From NCBI RefSeq assembly GCF_014397005.1, contig NZ_JACGWS010000003.1:372001-436000 (forward strand): 64,000 nucleotides of DNA, given 5' to 3'. Shown here one piece after another: positions 43,901 through 51,295 of the stretch (positions are counted from its first letter, which is position 1; each line of letters begins with the position of its first letter). The notes beneath the pieces were generated by a model. The model was not told the DNA's origin. It was given only the letters and a program-made list of their open reading frames with translations, and searched no databases. The translations under genes and the position numbers were made by a program. The stretch is from Kordia aestuariivivens. Its GTDB lineage: Bacteria > Bacteroidota > Bacteroidia > Flavobacteriales > Flavobacteriaceae.

Positions 43901-44404
43901 AGAGATTTTTCCGGAAATCTGTAAATCGAGTTCCGAATTTAAAACCGTATTTTGATTATTTCCAACAGTTACACCACGTGAAATACTTCCAGACGTATTC
44001 AAACCATCAAACAAACGTGTATTTTCAACTTCTCTATTTGATTTTAACGAGATAATCTTATCAATATCAATCGGGTTTTGAACAATGGAACTTTTGTTAA
44101 AACCTGTATATTTCTTGGTTAAAAATTCTGGGTATTTGGTATAGCTTACGCGAATAGAATCGGTACTAATTTTTGCCAGATTCAAATATAAAATCGCCTT
44201 CTTAAAATCAATTCGATATGCGGTAGAATCTATCGGGCTATTCTTTTTGTCAGTCAGTTTAAATTGAAATGGATTGATACTTACCGAATCTAAGACAATA
44301 GAATCCTTGACCGCCACTTTTTTTGTACGGCGATTTTTTGTTTGTCCCTGCAAATTCACAGTGAAAAACAATCCGATACAAAAAAATAAGAAGAGTGACT
44401 TCAT
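40988..44404 (-). CDS. Large outer-membrane protein of unknown function
   Basis: 1138 residues. The signal peptide is MKSLFLFFCIGLFFTVNLQGQ. The N-terminal third contains GLNTSGSISRGVTVGNNQ and SGKISENVTLRASIQDANIP, and looks like repeated beta modules with a plug-like character. The rest is a long series of alternating aromatic strands ending LKAFF, typical of a big barrel. Asp/Asn-rich loops such as YTWNDYNENGIQELNEFE resemble calcium-binding extracellular loops. Similar long proteins are widespread in Flavobacteriia and are usually annotated hypothetical. I recognise no named family. Very long for a single barrel, so several domains are likely. Confidence 0.65.
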   Translation of the reverse strand: MKSLFLFFCIGLFFTVNLQGQTKNRRTKKVAVKDSIVLDSVSINPFQFKLTDKKNSPIDSTAYRIDFKKAILYLNLAKISTDSIRVSYTKYPEFLTKKYTGFNKSSIVQNPIDIDKIISLKSNREVENTRLFDGLNTSGSISRGVTVGNNQNTVLNSELDLQISGKISENVTLRASIQDANIPIQESGYSQRLDEFDQVFIELESKSWKIRAGDVNLENTETDFMRFQKKVQGVGITSTLQHENSKTTLFGAGALVRGRYTQSRFQGQEGNQGPYKLTGPNEELFILIVSGSETVFVNGLPVERGENNDYVIDYNAGEITFTSRYPVTSEMRITVEYQFTDNNYTRFVAYGGAKYEHEKFKIAGYLYSENDSKNQPIQQNLSDEQVSILREAGDNQQLMSAPSAVEQAFTENRILYKKETIDGMEVFVFSNNPDDTLFDVRFSLVGENQGNYILSNTASNGRIYEYVSPIAGVLQGNYEPVIQLVSPTKTQVAVINGAYTPSEKTDVQFEVGFSNNDQNLFSSLDDDDNQGLAAKISVQQDLLNKKWKIRSFANFNYIDEKFQTIERLYSIEFNRDWNLDNTFNEGNQQFLATGLDFSNEKNGTARYSFEYLDFKNNATGNRHLISSDLKFGKLTLQTNGSILANETLTTTSDFLRLYARSTYSFEKSWVGAQMNLESNEQKEIVTETFTPLSQRFKAYTGFVGVGDSLKIHAEVGYTYRVNDSLRNNNLDRVNTSSTYFLKSKLIQNKNTQLSLFVNYRTLQQEDESISDEKSLNSRLVYQQKLFNKMVTLNTVYETNSGTLPQQEFTYIQVDQGQGVYTWNDYNENGIQELNEFELAQFPDEAIYVRVLLPNQIFIKTHQNKFSQVITWNPAQWSNNDKGTKKFLSHFYNQTSFLIDRKIRREDDNFNFNPFDDDESENVLGLNQSLRNALFFNRGKQKYTTSYTYLNAKSKNLLSIGSQENINTSHQLQFTHKIGQFWLTDLIGSSGKTESISENFLNKNFEINLFKVEPTLSYLFNRNSRFSVFYKYENKENLIGDTESLSQQKIGVSFAYSNQQKVALNGEFNYFKNDFSGNAFSPVGYQMLEGLQPGTNLTWNILIQKKLTKFLDLNLSYLGRKSENSRTIHTGNVQLKAFF

Positions 44405-44727
44405 CTACAACTAAACTAATTCCGATCAAAAATATTTTAATTTTCGCAGGAAAAGAAGCTTTTTAGTGTAAAGGATGTATTTCTCTTGACATTAATTTGA
44501 AAAAGATGCTAACTAGGGTAGATTTTAAGACTTAAGACTTAAGACTTAAGACTCAAGACTCAAATACTAAGAGCAAAGCAGTCTAAAAGCGAAGCGCGTC
44601 CAAAAATCCAAGAGATTTCCGCCATAGTTTATCTTGAGCGATAGTCGAAAGGCGGAAACGAGTCTAAAAGCAAAGCGAGTCCAAAAATCTAAAAGATTCC
44701 GCCATAGCGGAAACGATTCCAAGCAGT
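44405..44727. repeat. Intergenic repeat patch with heptamer tandem repeat
   Basis: Five heptamers lie at 44529-44563 (GACTTAA three times, GACTCAA twice). After them AGTCTAAAAGCGAAGCG/CGTCCAAAAATC and CCGCCATAG-type units occur twice (44570-44630 and 44655-44725), partly matching 2288-2300. No gene supported. Confidence 0.6.
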
Positions 44728-45150
44728 CTAAGAAGACAATTCCGTCGTTACAAACTCTTCACAAAACGCTTTAATTTGACTTCGTGTCTTTTTAAAAGCA
44801 TTGAAAATTTGTTCTTCAGAACCATTTACTTTCGAAGGATCAAAAAAGTCTTGATGAATACGTTTGGCGTTTTCACTTGGAATATGCGGACAGTTTTCTT
44901 GCGCGTGATCGCAAACGGTAATGATAAAATCAAAGTCGATTGCTAAATATTCAGAAACGTTGTTAGAAGTATTTTTAGAAATATCTACACCATCTAATTT
45001 CATGATGGCAATTGCTCTTGGGTTTACGCCATGTGTTTCAATTCCAGCACTATATATAGCTGCTTTGTCTTTGGCAAAATGCTTTAGATAGCCGTCAGCC
45101 ATCTGACTTCGGCAAGAGTTTCCAGTACAGAGTACAAGTACATTTTTCAT
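44728..45150 (-). CDS. arsC: Arsenate reductase, low-molecular-weight phosphatase type
   Basis: 140 residues from the ATG at 45148-45150, chosen over an upstream in-frame ATG at 45231 because the catalytic P-loop follows directly: LCTGNSCRSQMADG (C-x5-R). The sequence IITVCDHAQENCPHIP supplies the second redox Cys pair expected for thioredoxin-coupled arsenate reductases. It reduces arsenate to arsenite. An ArsR-family gene lies upstream and in the same direction. No arsenite pump (arsB/acr3) is present in the window. Confidence 0.85.
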   Translation of the reverse strand: MKNVLVLCTGNSCRSQMADGYLKHFAKDKAAIYSAGIETHGVNPRAIAIMKLDGVDISKNTSNNVSEYLAIDFDFIITVCDHAQENCPHIPSENAKRIHQDFFDPSKVNGSEEQIFNAFKKTRSQIKAFCEEFVTTELSS

Positions 45151-45342
45151 AATTTTGGTAGGGTTTATGATTATTAGTTTGTCGTCACTCTCGAAGTATA
45201 TACTAATTTTTACATTTGGGGAAATCTTCAAAATTGACTACTTATCCTAACAAATGTAAGTAGAAGAAAGGATTCTATATCTAGTTTTTCAATGAATTGA
45301 TGTTATTTTAACATAGAGGTAAACTTACGTACAACAATTTGT

Positions 45343-45675
45343 TCAGCTTTTACTTTGACAGTTTACCTGAATTTTTACAAAAAAGTCGTAGATTTTTCTT
45401 CGATATTGATTCAAAATATCAATATCGATGGCGTAAAACGTATTTTTTCCTTGACTTCTCTGTTTGAGTAGTTTTATTCTTTTGATTTCGGAAAGATGTT
45501 GTGAAATGGTTGGTTGTGCTAATCCTGTAGCTTTTACTAAATCGTTACAATTGCAATATTCGTTTTCACTAATATATTGCAGTATGGAAATTCGGGCTGG
45601 ATGTCCTAATACTTTTGTAATGGAAGCAGTTTCGTTTTGATAGTCATCAAAGATGTGATTTTTTGTAATTCCCAT
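45343..45675 (-). CDS. arsR: ArsR-family metal-responsive repressor
   Basis: 110 residues. The winged helix-turn-helix shows NDLVKATGLAQPTISQHLSEIKRIKLL. The metal-sensing CxC-type site appears as NEYCNCNDL at the start of the recognition region, as in classical ArsR. It is expected to repress its own operon and release it with arsenite. A 192-base spacer lies before the arsC ATG. Confidence 0.85.
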   Translation of the reverse strand: MGITKNHIFDDYQNETASITKVLGHPARISILQYISENEYCNCNDLVKATGLAQPTISQHLSEIKRIKLLKQRSQGKNTFYAIDIDILNQYRRKIYDFFVKIQVNCQSKS

Positions 45676-45747
45676 GATATGTGTTTGTAACGTACAATTA
45701 CGATAAAGATATAAAAGACTAGATATATATCTAGTCTTTTACGTATT

Positions 45748-46362
45748 TTATTTTCCAAATAAGCGTTGAAAAAAACTTTTTGTTTTCTTAGTTGCTTCTT
45801 CAAAAGTTTCTTTTGCTTCCTCGGTAAAATCTTCAATGCGTTCACCAGCTTCTTCAGCAAATTCGCTTACTTTCTCTTTGACATCTTCAAAAACTTCTTT
45901 GGCTTCTTCCGAAAATTCACTTGCTTTTTCCTTCGCTACTTCTTTGTATTCACTAAATTTTTCTTTTGCTTCTCCAAAGGTTTCTTTTGCATCTTCTGCG
46001 AAATCAGCCGCTTTTTCCTTGGCAGCGTCTGCGAAGTCACTAATTTTTTCTTTGGCTTCTTCCGCAAATTCAGCAGCTTTCTCTTTTGCTTCTCCAAAAG
46101 TTTCTTTGGCTTCTTCTGCAAAATCTGCGGCTTTTTCTTGTGCGGTTTCTGTAAACTCACCCAATTTTTCTTTCGCAGTATCAAACGTATCTTTTACTTC
46201 ACCTTTGATTTCGTCTGCTTTACTCTCTGCAGCTTCCGTTACTTCTTCCTGAATTTCTTCCGCTTTTTCGCTTACAGTTTCCTGAACGTCTTCTATATTT
46301 TTTGAAACTTCATTGGAAGTATCTTCTATGTTTTTGTCTAAATCGTCGTTTTTATCATTCAT
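45748..46362 (-). CDS. Amphipathic repeat protein, LEA/apolipoprotein-like
   Basis: 204 residues with no signal peptide. An acidic N-terminus (MNDKNDDLDKNIEDTSNEV) precedes at least six 22-residue repeats (EKAADFAEEAKETFGEAKE, EKISDFADAAKE and so on) from about 50 to 190. They are very rich in Ala, Glu, Lys and Phe, with a coiled-coil or amphipathic-helix pattern. It ends KSFFQRLFGK. The pattern resembles late-embryogenesis-abundant (LEA)-like or apolipoprotein-like proteins of stress tolerance and membrane binding. Opposite-strand open frames in this region are a by-product of the repeats. Function inferred. Confidence 0.75.
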   Translation of the reverse strand: MNDKNDDLDKNIEDTSNEVSKNIEDVQETVSEKAEEIQEEVTEAAESKADEIKGEVKDTFDTAKEKLGEFTETAQEKAADFAEEAKETFGEAKEKAAEFAEEAKEKISDFADAAKEKAADFAEDAKETFGEAKEKFSEYKEVAKEKASEFSEEAKEVFEDVKEKVSEFAEEAGERIEDFTEEAKETFEEATKKTKSFFQRLFGK

Positions 46363-46540
46363 AATATTACTTTTTTTGATTGGATTCTTAAATGTAAAGT
46401 TTTTTTTTGACTTTTGCGAACCTATTCAAAAGCCATCACTATCAACATAAAATTAGTTCTTGATGTGGACTATTTGTTACAGTTCTTAGTGCTAAAAAGG
46501 ACTTTACCTTTATGTAATATCATTTTTATAGTATAATAAA

Positions 46541-46582
46541 CGCCTTTTTTCTTTTCCGCGTGAAGCTGAAATTTTTCGTTCA
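46541..46582 (+). repeat. Truncated copy of repeat A (left end only)
   Basis: TTTTTTCTTTTCCGCG and AATTTTTCGTTCAAAG correspond to the first 40 bases of A1/A2. The rest is missing. It lies between two minus-strand genes and points against them, unlike the long copies. The rest of 46363-46621 is AT-rich and without a supported gene. Confidence 0.5.
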
Positions 46583-46621
46583 AAGTACTATTAGAAAGTT
46601 AGTATAGTGATTTCGCTTGTG

Positions 46622-47008
46622 TTATTTGAAAGCTTCATCTATAGGTTCCCATAGTTCAATTTTATTTCCTTCAGGATCTAAAATCCAACCAAATTTTCCG
46701 TATTCGTATTCTTCAACTTCACCAACAATGGTAACGCCTTCTTCTTTTAAAACAGCTAATAATTCAACTAAGTTTTCAACTCTGAAATTCATCATGAATT
46801 GCTTTTCACTTGGTTTAAAATAGCTGGTGTCTTTTGGGAAAGTACTCCATTGTGTTGAGTAATCTTTGCCTTCTTTATCTTTCCACCAAAAGGTACATCC
46901 ATAATCGTCTACGGGCAATCCTAAATGTTTTCCATACCAATTTTTGAGCCCTTTTGGATCTTCTGTCTTGAAGAAAAACCCACCTAAACCTGTTACTCTA
47001 TTTTTCAT
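46622..47008 (-). CDS. VOC/glyoxalase superfamily protein
   Basis: 128 residues, a single vicinal-oxygen-chelate fold. It contains GGFFFKTEDPKGLKNWYGKHLGLPVDDYG and the C-terminal GWILDPEGNKIELWEPIDE, whose Glu is a typical metal-site residue. It may be a dioxygenase, isomerase or resistance protein; the substrate is not predictable. It is the last gene of a likely five-gene minus-strand unit. Confidence 0.8.
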   Translation of the reverse strand: MKNRVTGLGGFFFKTEDPKGLKNWYGKHLGLPVDDYGCTFWWKDKEGKDYSTQWSTFPKDTSYFKPSEKQFMMNFRVENLVELLAVLKEEGVTIVGEVEEYEYGKFGWILDPEGNKIELWEPIDEAFK

Positions 47009-47038
47009 TTGTTCGTTTTTTAAATTGTGATATTATAG

Positions 47039-47554
47039 TTATTCTTTTTTATGTAGTACTAAAGCGGAAAGCAATGAAATAATGATGCCAATGACAAATA
47101 CCATCATGGACATAATAAAAAAAACGGTGAAAGGATTTCCGAATGCTTCACTTTGTTTCTGTAATGATACTTTTTCTAGATTAATTTCTTTAATTGATAA
47201 ATCAGTTCGCGCATCTAAAAGATTGTATTCGTAGGCAAGGTATTGTTCCGTAAAATCAGGATTGATTTTAGTAATATAAATTGCATCCATTAGTCCAAAA
47301 CCAATTGCGGCAAATAATGAAATAAGTGCTCCGATACTGAAAGCCGTTTTAAAATCAATTTTACCATTTAATTCATGATTCTTATAATGTTTGATGCCAA
47401 AGTATACAAAGGATAACGAAGTTACCATGGTAGTGTATCCAATAACTTCTTGTGTTGTAAATGCTAATCCTTGCCCAAAATATAAGGCGATAAAGAAGAG
47501 CCCGAAAGCTGTTAAAAAGCTATACAATCCGTATTTAAGTACTGTGTTTTTCAT
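47039..47554 (-). CDS. DUF4199 membrane protein
   Basis: 171 residues. Four predicted membrane helices (FFIALYFGQGLAF, MVTSLSFVYFGIKHYK, GALISLFAAIGFGLMDAIY and VFFIMSMMVFVIGIIISLLSALVLH) and the DUF4199 layout common in Bacteroidetes, with the conserved IYFGIKHYKN segment. Function unknown. It lies between the LuxR-type regulator and the VOC gene. Confidence 0.78.
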   Translation of the reverse strand: MKNTVLKYGLYSFLTAFGLFFIALYFGQGLAFTTQEVIGYTTMVTSLSFVYFGIKHYKNHELNGKIDFKTAFSIGALISLFAAIGFGLMDAIYITKINPDFTEQYLAYEYNLLDARTDLSIKEINLEKVSLQKQSEAFGNPFTVFFIMSMMVFVIGIIISLLSALVLHKKE

Positions 47555-47652
47555 CTATTGAAAATTTAAAATTAGTAGTTTCAAAAGTAGAAGATGTCTT
47601 AAAAATAACACTCATACGAAAGTACTAATTCTATCATACTAAGGTAGTAATT

Positions 47653-48075
47653 TTATGAAACTGGCAATATTTGAAGGGCTATTGCTTTTTGAATGGCTTG
47701 TGTGCGACGTTTTACATCGAGTTTTATGTAGATGTTTGAAACGTGTGTTTTTATAGTACTTTCAGATACAAATAGGAGCGAAGCTATTTCTTTGTTAGAA
47801 TGTCCTTTCGCAAGTTTGCACAATACTTCATATTCGCGCTTACTTAATCCTATTTTTTCAATTTGCGAATGATCTATTTCTGATGTTTTCGGTTTTTCTT
47901 GTAAAATAGCTCTTTTCTTGTTGATGTAAATTCCGATGAAGAAAAAAATAATTGCAATGGCAGCAATGATAAATTCCAATGATGAACTTCCTTGCATGAT
48001 GGAAAATTTACTCAACTGAAATAGGGCTAGCAAGGCAATGATTAAGGTAGCAAAGATGAAAATTGTTTTTTTCAT
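47653..48075 (-). CDS. Membrane-linked LuxR-type transcriptional regulator
   Basis: 140 residues. Two N-terminal membrane helices (IFIFATLIIALLALFQLS, LEFIIAAIAIIFFFIGIYI) and a C-terminal GerE-type helix-turn-helix (LSKREYEVLCKLAKGHSNKEIASLLF...SESTIKTHVSNIYIKL) without a receiver domain. It is a small membrane-tethered regulator. Its ATG is one base after the stop of the dehydrogenase gene, so they are coupled. Confidence 0.8.
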   Translation of the reverse strand: MKKTIFIFATLIIALLALFQLSKFSIMQGSSSLEFIIAAIAIIFFFIGIYINKKRAILQEKPKTSEIDHSQIEKIGLSKREYEVLCKLAKGHSNKEIASLLFVSESTIKTHVSNIYIKLDVKRRTQAIQKAIALQILPVS

Positions 48076-48076
48076 C

Positions 48077-49015
48077 TTAATGAAAATGTGTTTTGATTTT
48101 ATCTACGATAGTTTGCGCTAATCTTTCTTTACTTTCTTTTGTCCAACCTGCTACATGTGGCGAAAGCAATACATTTTCTGCCTGAATCAGATATTTGAAA
48201 GCTTCTGGCATTTGATTGTCATTGAATAAGTTTTCAAACGAACTTTTTTCATATTCTAACACGTCTAATCCTGCGCCTAATATTTTTCCAGATAGTAAAG
48301 CTTTCATCAAATCGTGCGTCACCACACTTTTTCCACGCGCCGTATTGATGAACCAAAACGGATGTTTGAATCCCTGAATGAACTTCTTGTTAATCATATT
48401 CAGCGTACGCGATGTTTGTGGCGTATGCAAACTTAAAACCGTCGCGCGATCTTGCAATTCTGAAAGCGATACTTGGGTTGCATTTTCATCGCCAATGTTT
48501 TCTTTTAAGTCATAAAAAAGTACCTCAACATCAAAACCGCGTAATTTTTTCGCGAATGCTTTTCCCATATTTCCATACCCGATAATTCCAACGGTTTGTC
48601 CATCGAGTTCAAAACCTCTGTTGGCTTCGCGCAACCATTTTCCATTGCGAACTTCATAATCAGCTTTGTTGAGTTTATTCATGAGTGATAACAACATTCC
48701 AAGTGCATGTTCGCCAACCGCATTTCGGTTGCCTTCTGGTGCTGAAATCAAATGAATTCCTTGCTGTTCTGCAAATTCACAATCTATATTTTCCAAACCT
48801 GCGCCAACTCTTCCTATAAATTTTAAGTTGGTCGCTTTCGCTAGAAAGTCTGCGTCAATGCGAAATCGACTGCGAATAATAAAACCGTCGTATTCGTGAA
48901 TTTTTGCTTCAATTTCGGCTTTTGAAGATGTGTAATCTTCATGATTGGTATGACCTAACGTTGCTAATTGATCAATTAATAATGGATGATTTTCATCAAG
49001 ATGTAATATGTTCAC
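48077..49015 (-). CDS. D-isomer 2-hydroxyacid dehydrogenase
   Basis: 312 residues. It has the NAD-binding motif IIGYGNMGKAFAKKL, the substrate-side segment GRVGAGLENIDCEFAE (Arg), GVLEYEKS-like catalytic Glu region and LSPHVAGWT with the acid/base His. It belongs to the D-3-phosphoglycerate/glyoxylate/lactate dehydrogenase superfamily. Without a C-terminal ACT domain, the true substrate is open; serine synthesis is possible. It lies 6 bases after the cupin gene. Confidence 0.82.
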   Translation of the reverse strand: MNILHLDENHPLLIDQLATLGHTNHEDYTSSKAEIEAKIHEYDGFIIRSRFRIDADFLAKATNLKFIGRVGAGLENIDCEFAEQQGIHLISAPEGNRNAVGEHALGMLLSLMNKLNKADYEVRNGKWLREANRGFELDGQTVGIIGYGNMGKAFAKKLRGFDVEVLFYDLKENIGDENATQVSLSELQDRATVLSLHTPQTSRTLNMINKKFIQGFKHPFWFINTARGKSVVTHDLMKALLSGKILGAGLDVLEYEKSSFENLFNDNQMPEAFKYLIQAENVLLSPHVAGWTKESKERLAQTIVDKIKTHFH

Positions 49016-49021
49016 GCTTGT

Positions 49022-49387
49022 TTATATTTTTGGATATTCGGTTTGCGTTTTTTCATGTTGCACAGTTCCTGTATGCGCCGTAGACAGTTTTTCGAATAGT
49101 AAAATGTGTACTTCTTCGCCATCTTTGGTTGCAGGACAATGTTCGACACCTTTTGGAACTACAATAAATTCGCCTTCGTTTACGGTAACTGTTTTATCGC
49201 GAAATTTCATGAATAATGTTCCTTTCATAACTTGAAACAGTTCGTCTTCATTATCATGCGAATGCCATACAAATTCACCTTGAATTTTAGCCAAAATGAC
49301 TTGCATATCGTCTACAACTGCAACTTGATGTGGATGCCATTGTTTATTAACGAGTTGAAATTTTTGATTGATGTTGATTGCTTTCAT
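49022..49387 (-). CDS. Cupin-domain protein
   Basis: 121 residues, a single cupin barrel. The two motifs FVWHSHDNEDELFQVMKG and VVPKGVEHCPATKDGEE hold the metal-binding His/Glu/His set. This is the small, stand-alone cupin type that binds a metal and a small carboxylate. It is the first gene of the unit. The dehydrogenase follows after 6 bases. Confidence 0.82.
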   Translation of the reverse strand: MKAININQKFQLVNKQWHPHQVAVVDDMQVILAKIQGEFVWHSHDNEDELFQVMKGTLFMKFRDKTVTVNEGEFIVVPKGVEHCPATKDGEEVHILLFEKLSTAHTGTVQHEKTQTEYPKI

Positions 49388-49501
49388 CTGTAAACATTTA
49401 TTGTTCTTATAAGGTCAGACGGAATTCGCCAATGATCATTTCGGTTGGTATCAACTTAATTGTTATGGCTCATTTCATGCAACTAAAATACGAGGAATTT
49501 T

Positions 49502-50023
49502 TTAGAATGTCTTCATCATAATGTTGAATACGAAATCTTCTTTTCCAATACTGAAACTATATGAATCATATTTATGGAAATCGTGTTTGTTATAAAAGCC
49601 AATGGCACGTTCGTTGGTGTGCAATACGGAAAGCCATAAGCGTTCGATGTCTAAATTTTGTACTTCAATAAAGAGTTCGTTTTGAAGTTTGGTGCCAATT
49701 TTGTGCGCTAAATAGTCTTTGAGCACATATATTTTCTGCAATTGTGCGGCTTGTTTGTAGGAACTATTTGGTACAGGCGATTTTTTTTTGAGTTTGGCGT
49801 ATCCAACAGGAAGTTCATCTGCGTACGCAATCCAAAATACGTTTTCTTCTTTTTTGAGTGAAGAAGTCATTTTTTCAAGAGAAAAGACCTTTTCGATATA
49901 GGCGCGTAAATCTTGTTTGTCATGAAATAAATTACCAAAGGTTTCTGAAAATGTAATTTTTGCCAATAATGAGATGAATTTTGCATCTGCGGGAACCGCT
50001 TTTCTGATTGTATGATTTTCCAT
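49502..50023 (-). CDS. GNAT family N-acetyltransferase
   Basis: 173 residues. Motif A is LQKIYVLKDYLAHKIGTKLQNELF and motif B is IERLWLSVLHTNERAIGFYNKHDF. It is close in length and layout to the GNAT at 5475-5996, and the N-terminus FISLLAKITFSETFG resembles its KQTFSETYAE. The two are probable distant paralogues. Substrate unknown. Confidence 0.83.
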   Translation of the reverse strand: MENHTIRKAVPADAKFISLLAKITFSETFGNLFHDKQDLRAYIEKVFSLEKMTSSLKKEENVFWIAYADELPVGYAKLKKKSPVPNSSYKQAAQLQKIYVLKDYLAHKIGTKLQNELFIEVQNLDIERLWLSVLHTNERAIGFYNKHDFHKYDSYSFSIGKEDFVFNIMMKTF

Positions 50024-50229
50024 TCCTTCTTGAACCCGTAATTCGATAATTATAGGTTTGTGTTTTTATTTATACAATTGATTTTCAGTATTTTATAATT
50101 TTAATTTTCTTCTTTCTGAAAACACATTTACGTGGCTTTGATTCGATAATTGCGGTTTACGTTCCTTTTTTCTCTTCAAATTTAGTATTTCATTTGTTTC
50201 ATCATTAACGATTTAAAAATTATAATATT

Positions 50230-50421
50230 ATGAAAAAACAAAACAAAAGTTTAAAGTTAAACAAATCAGTTGTATCAGAATTAAGTTTAGAAAATGCAGG
50301 AGAAGTTAAAGGTGGAAGAACAGGAGAAGGAGGTTTTTGTAAAACTACTCCATTTGATTACAATTGCGAGTTTATTTCTGTGAATGTTCCTTGTGAGCCA
50401 TCAGTAAATATCTGTGATTAA
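50230..50421 (+). CDS. RiPP precursor-like peptide (locus 3, gene 1)
   Basis: 63 residues. The leader MKKQNKSLKLNKSVVSELSL is followed by EVKGG (G28-G29). The core RTGEGGFCKTTPFDYNCEFI... has Cys at 37, 46, 55 and 62, with spacing 9, 9, 7, and Thr/Ser between. It is the first of two adjacent genes 42 bases apart, on the plus strand, and diverges from the GNAT gene. Confidence 0.78.
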   Translation: MKKQNKSLKLNKSVVSELSLENAGEVKGGRTGEGGFCKTTPFDYNCEFISVNVPCEPSVNICD

Positions 50422-50463
50422 AACAGTAAGAAATTAAATTATTAATTATTTAAAATTTAAAAC

Positions 50464-50652
50464 ATGAAAAAACAAAATAAAAATTTAAAGTTAAACAAGT
50501 CAGTAGTATCAGAATTAGGAGCTGAAAAAGTTGGAGAAATTAAAGGAGGACAAACTGGAGCAGGAACATTTTGTTATACAAATCAAATAGGTTGTTTGAC
50601 AGGCTGGGAATGTCCTTTAACATGGAATTGTCCTCGTACTCATAACTGCTAG
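50464..50652 (+). CDS. RiPP precursor-like peptide (locus 3, gene 2)
   Basis: 62 residues. The leader MKKQNKNLKLNKSVVSELGA is nearly identical to gene 1; EIKGG gives the cleavage site. The core has Cys at 37, 44, 50, 56 and 62, rich in Thr, Asn and Trp (LTGWECPLTWNCPRTHNC). It shares the leader and TGxGxFC start with gene 1 but has a new core. A terminator follows at 50702. Confidence 0.78.
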   Translation: MKKQNKNLKLNKSVVSELGAEKVGEIKGGQTGAGTFCYTNQIGCLTGWECPLTWNCPRTHNC

Positions 50653-50701
50653 TATTTAATATTGCAACTAGTATTTAAATTTCATGACAGAAATTAAATT
50701 T

Positions 50702-50727
50702 AAAGCGAACTTCGGTTCGCTTTTTTT
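50702..50727 (+). terminator. Intrinsic terminator after the two peptide genes
   Basis: AAAGCGAAC-TTCG-GTTCGCTTT with a UUCG tetraloop and a T run, 50 bases after the stop. The same terminator core recurs at 51271. Confidence 0.88.
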
Positions 50728-51054
50728 AATGCTCTTGATGAGTTTGTCAAATTGAGCATGCAAGGCATAGAAGTCTTGATAATTTCATCACCAATTTTGT
50801 TCAAGAACTTATTGTCTAATTTTTTTATCTAACCAAACCTGATATTAATATCGATCAACTTTAAAGAATTCAGTAGTCCTTAACATAATCTTATGTTAAA
50901 TAGCGTGCGAATGGTTACAAACATACTAATCTGACCCGAAAACTCAGGTGAAAATTAAAACTCTAAGCTATTTTTGAATCACTAGTACGTACTAGTAAAG
51001 GCGGATTCCGAAAAGCCAATTGTTAAAAAGAGTAGGTACATTAAATTAGATATC
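50728..51054. other. Intergenic region before the third peptide gene
   Basis: AT-rich and without a supported gene. Candidate elements are a palindrome TACGTA-like stretch (ACTAGTACGTACTAGT near 50980-50997, a perfect 16-bp palindrome) and AACATAATCTTATGTTAA (near 50883-50900, AACATAA/TTATGTT). Both could be operators of the gene at 51055. No clear promoter pair was found. Confidence 0.45.
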
Positions 51055-51243
51055 ATGAAAAAAAAATTGAAAACATTATCGTTAAAAAAATCAGTAGTGT
51101 CAGAATTGAATGCAAATAATTCAAACGCTGTAAAAGGAGGGATGACTGTAAGAACTCAAGCGGATACTTTGTGTACTTCTAATGCAATTATTTGTCAACC
51201 TTCAGTGAATTTTTCATGCCAAAGTGTATTTATAGGTTGTTAG
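51055..51243 (+). CDS. RiPP precursor-like peptide (locus 3, gene 3)
   Basis: 62 residues. The leader MKKKLKTLSLKKSVVSELNA is followed by AVKGG (G28-G29). The core MTVRTQADTLCTSNAIICQPSVNFSC... has Cys at 40, 47, 55 and 62, with spacing 7, 8, 7, each followed or preceded by Ser/Thr. The core ends CQSVFIGC. It is a separate transcription unit with its own terminator, which touches the mgtE stop codon. Confidence 0.77.
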   Translation: MKKKLKTLSLKKSVVSELNANNSNAVKGGMTVRTQADTLCTSNAIICQPSVNFSCQSVFIGC

Positions 51244-51270
51244 AACCTACATTGACATAAGCATTAAAAT

Positions 51271-51295
51271 TAGCGGACTTCGGTTCGCTTTTTTA
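51271..51295 (+). terminator. Terminator overlapping the mgtE stop codon
   Basis: AGCGGAC-TTCG-GTTCGCT followed by T. The T run contains the reverse-strand stop codon of mgtE (51293-51295), so the two genes share this end. Confidence 0.85.

Noticed and set aside
45766-46305. Long plus-strand open frame of 179 codons
   Set aside because: It lies fully opposite the repeated LEA-like gene. Its Phe/Lys/Ser-rich translation is the mirror of the Glu/Lys/Ala repeats and there is no start context.
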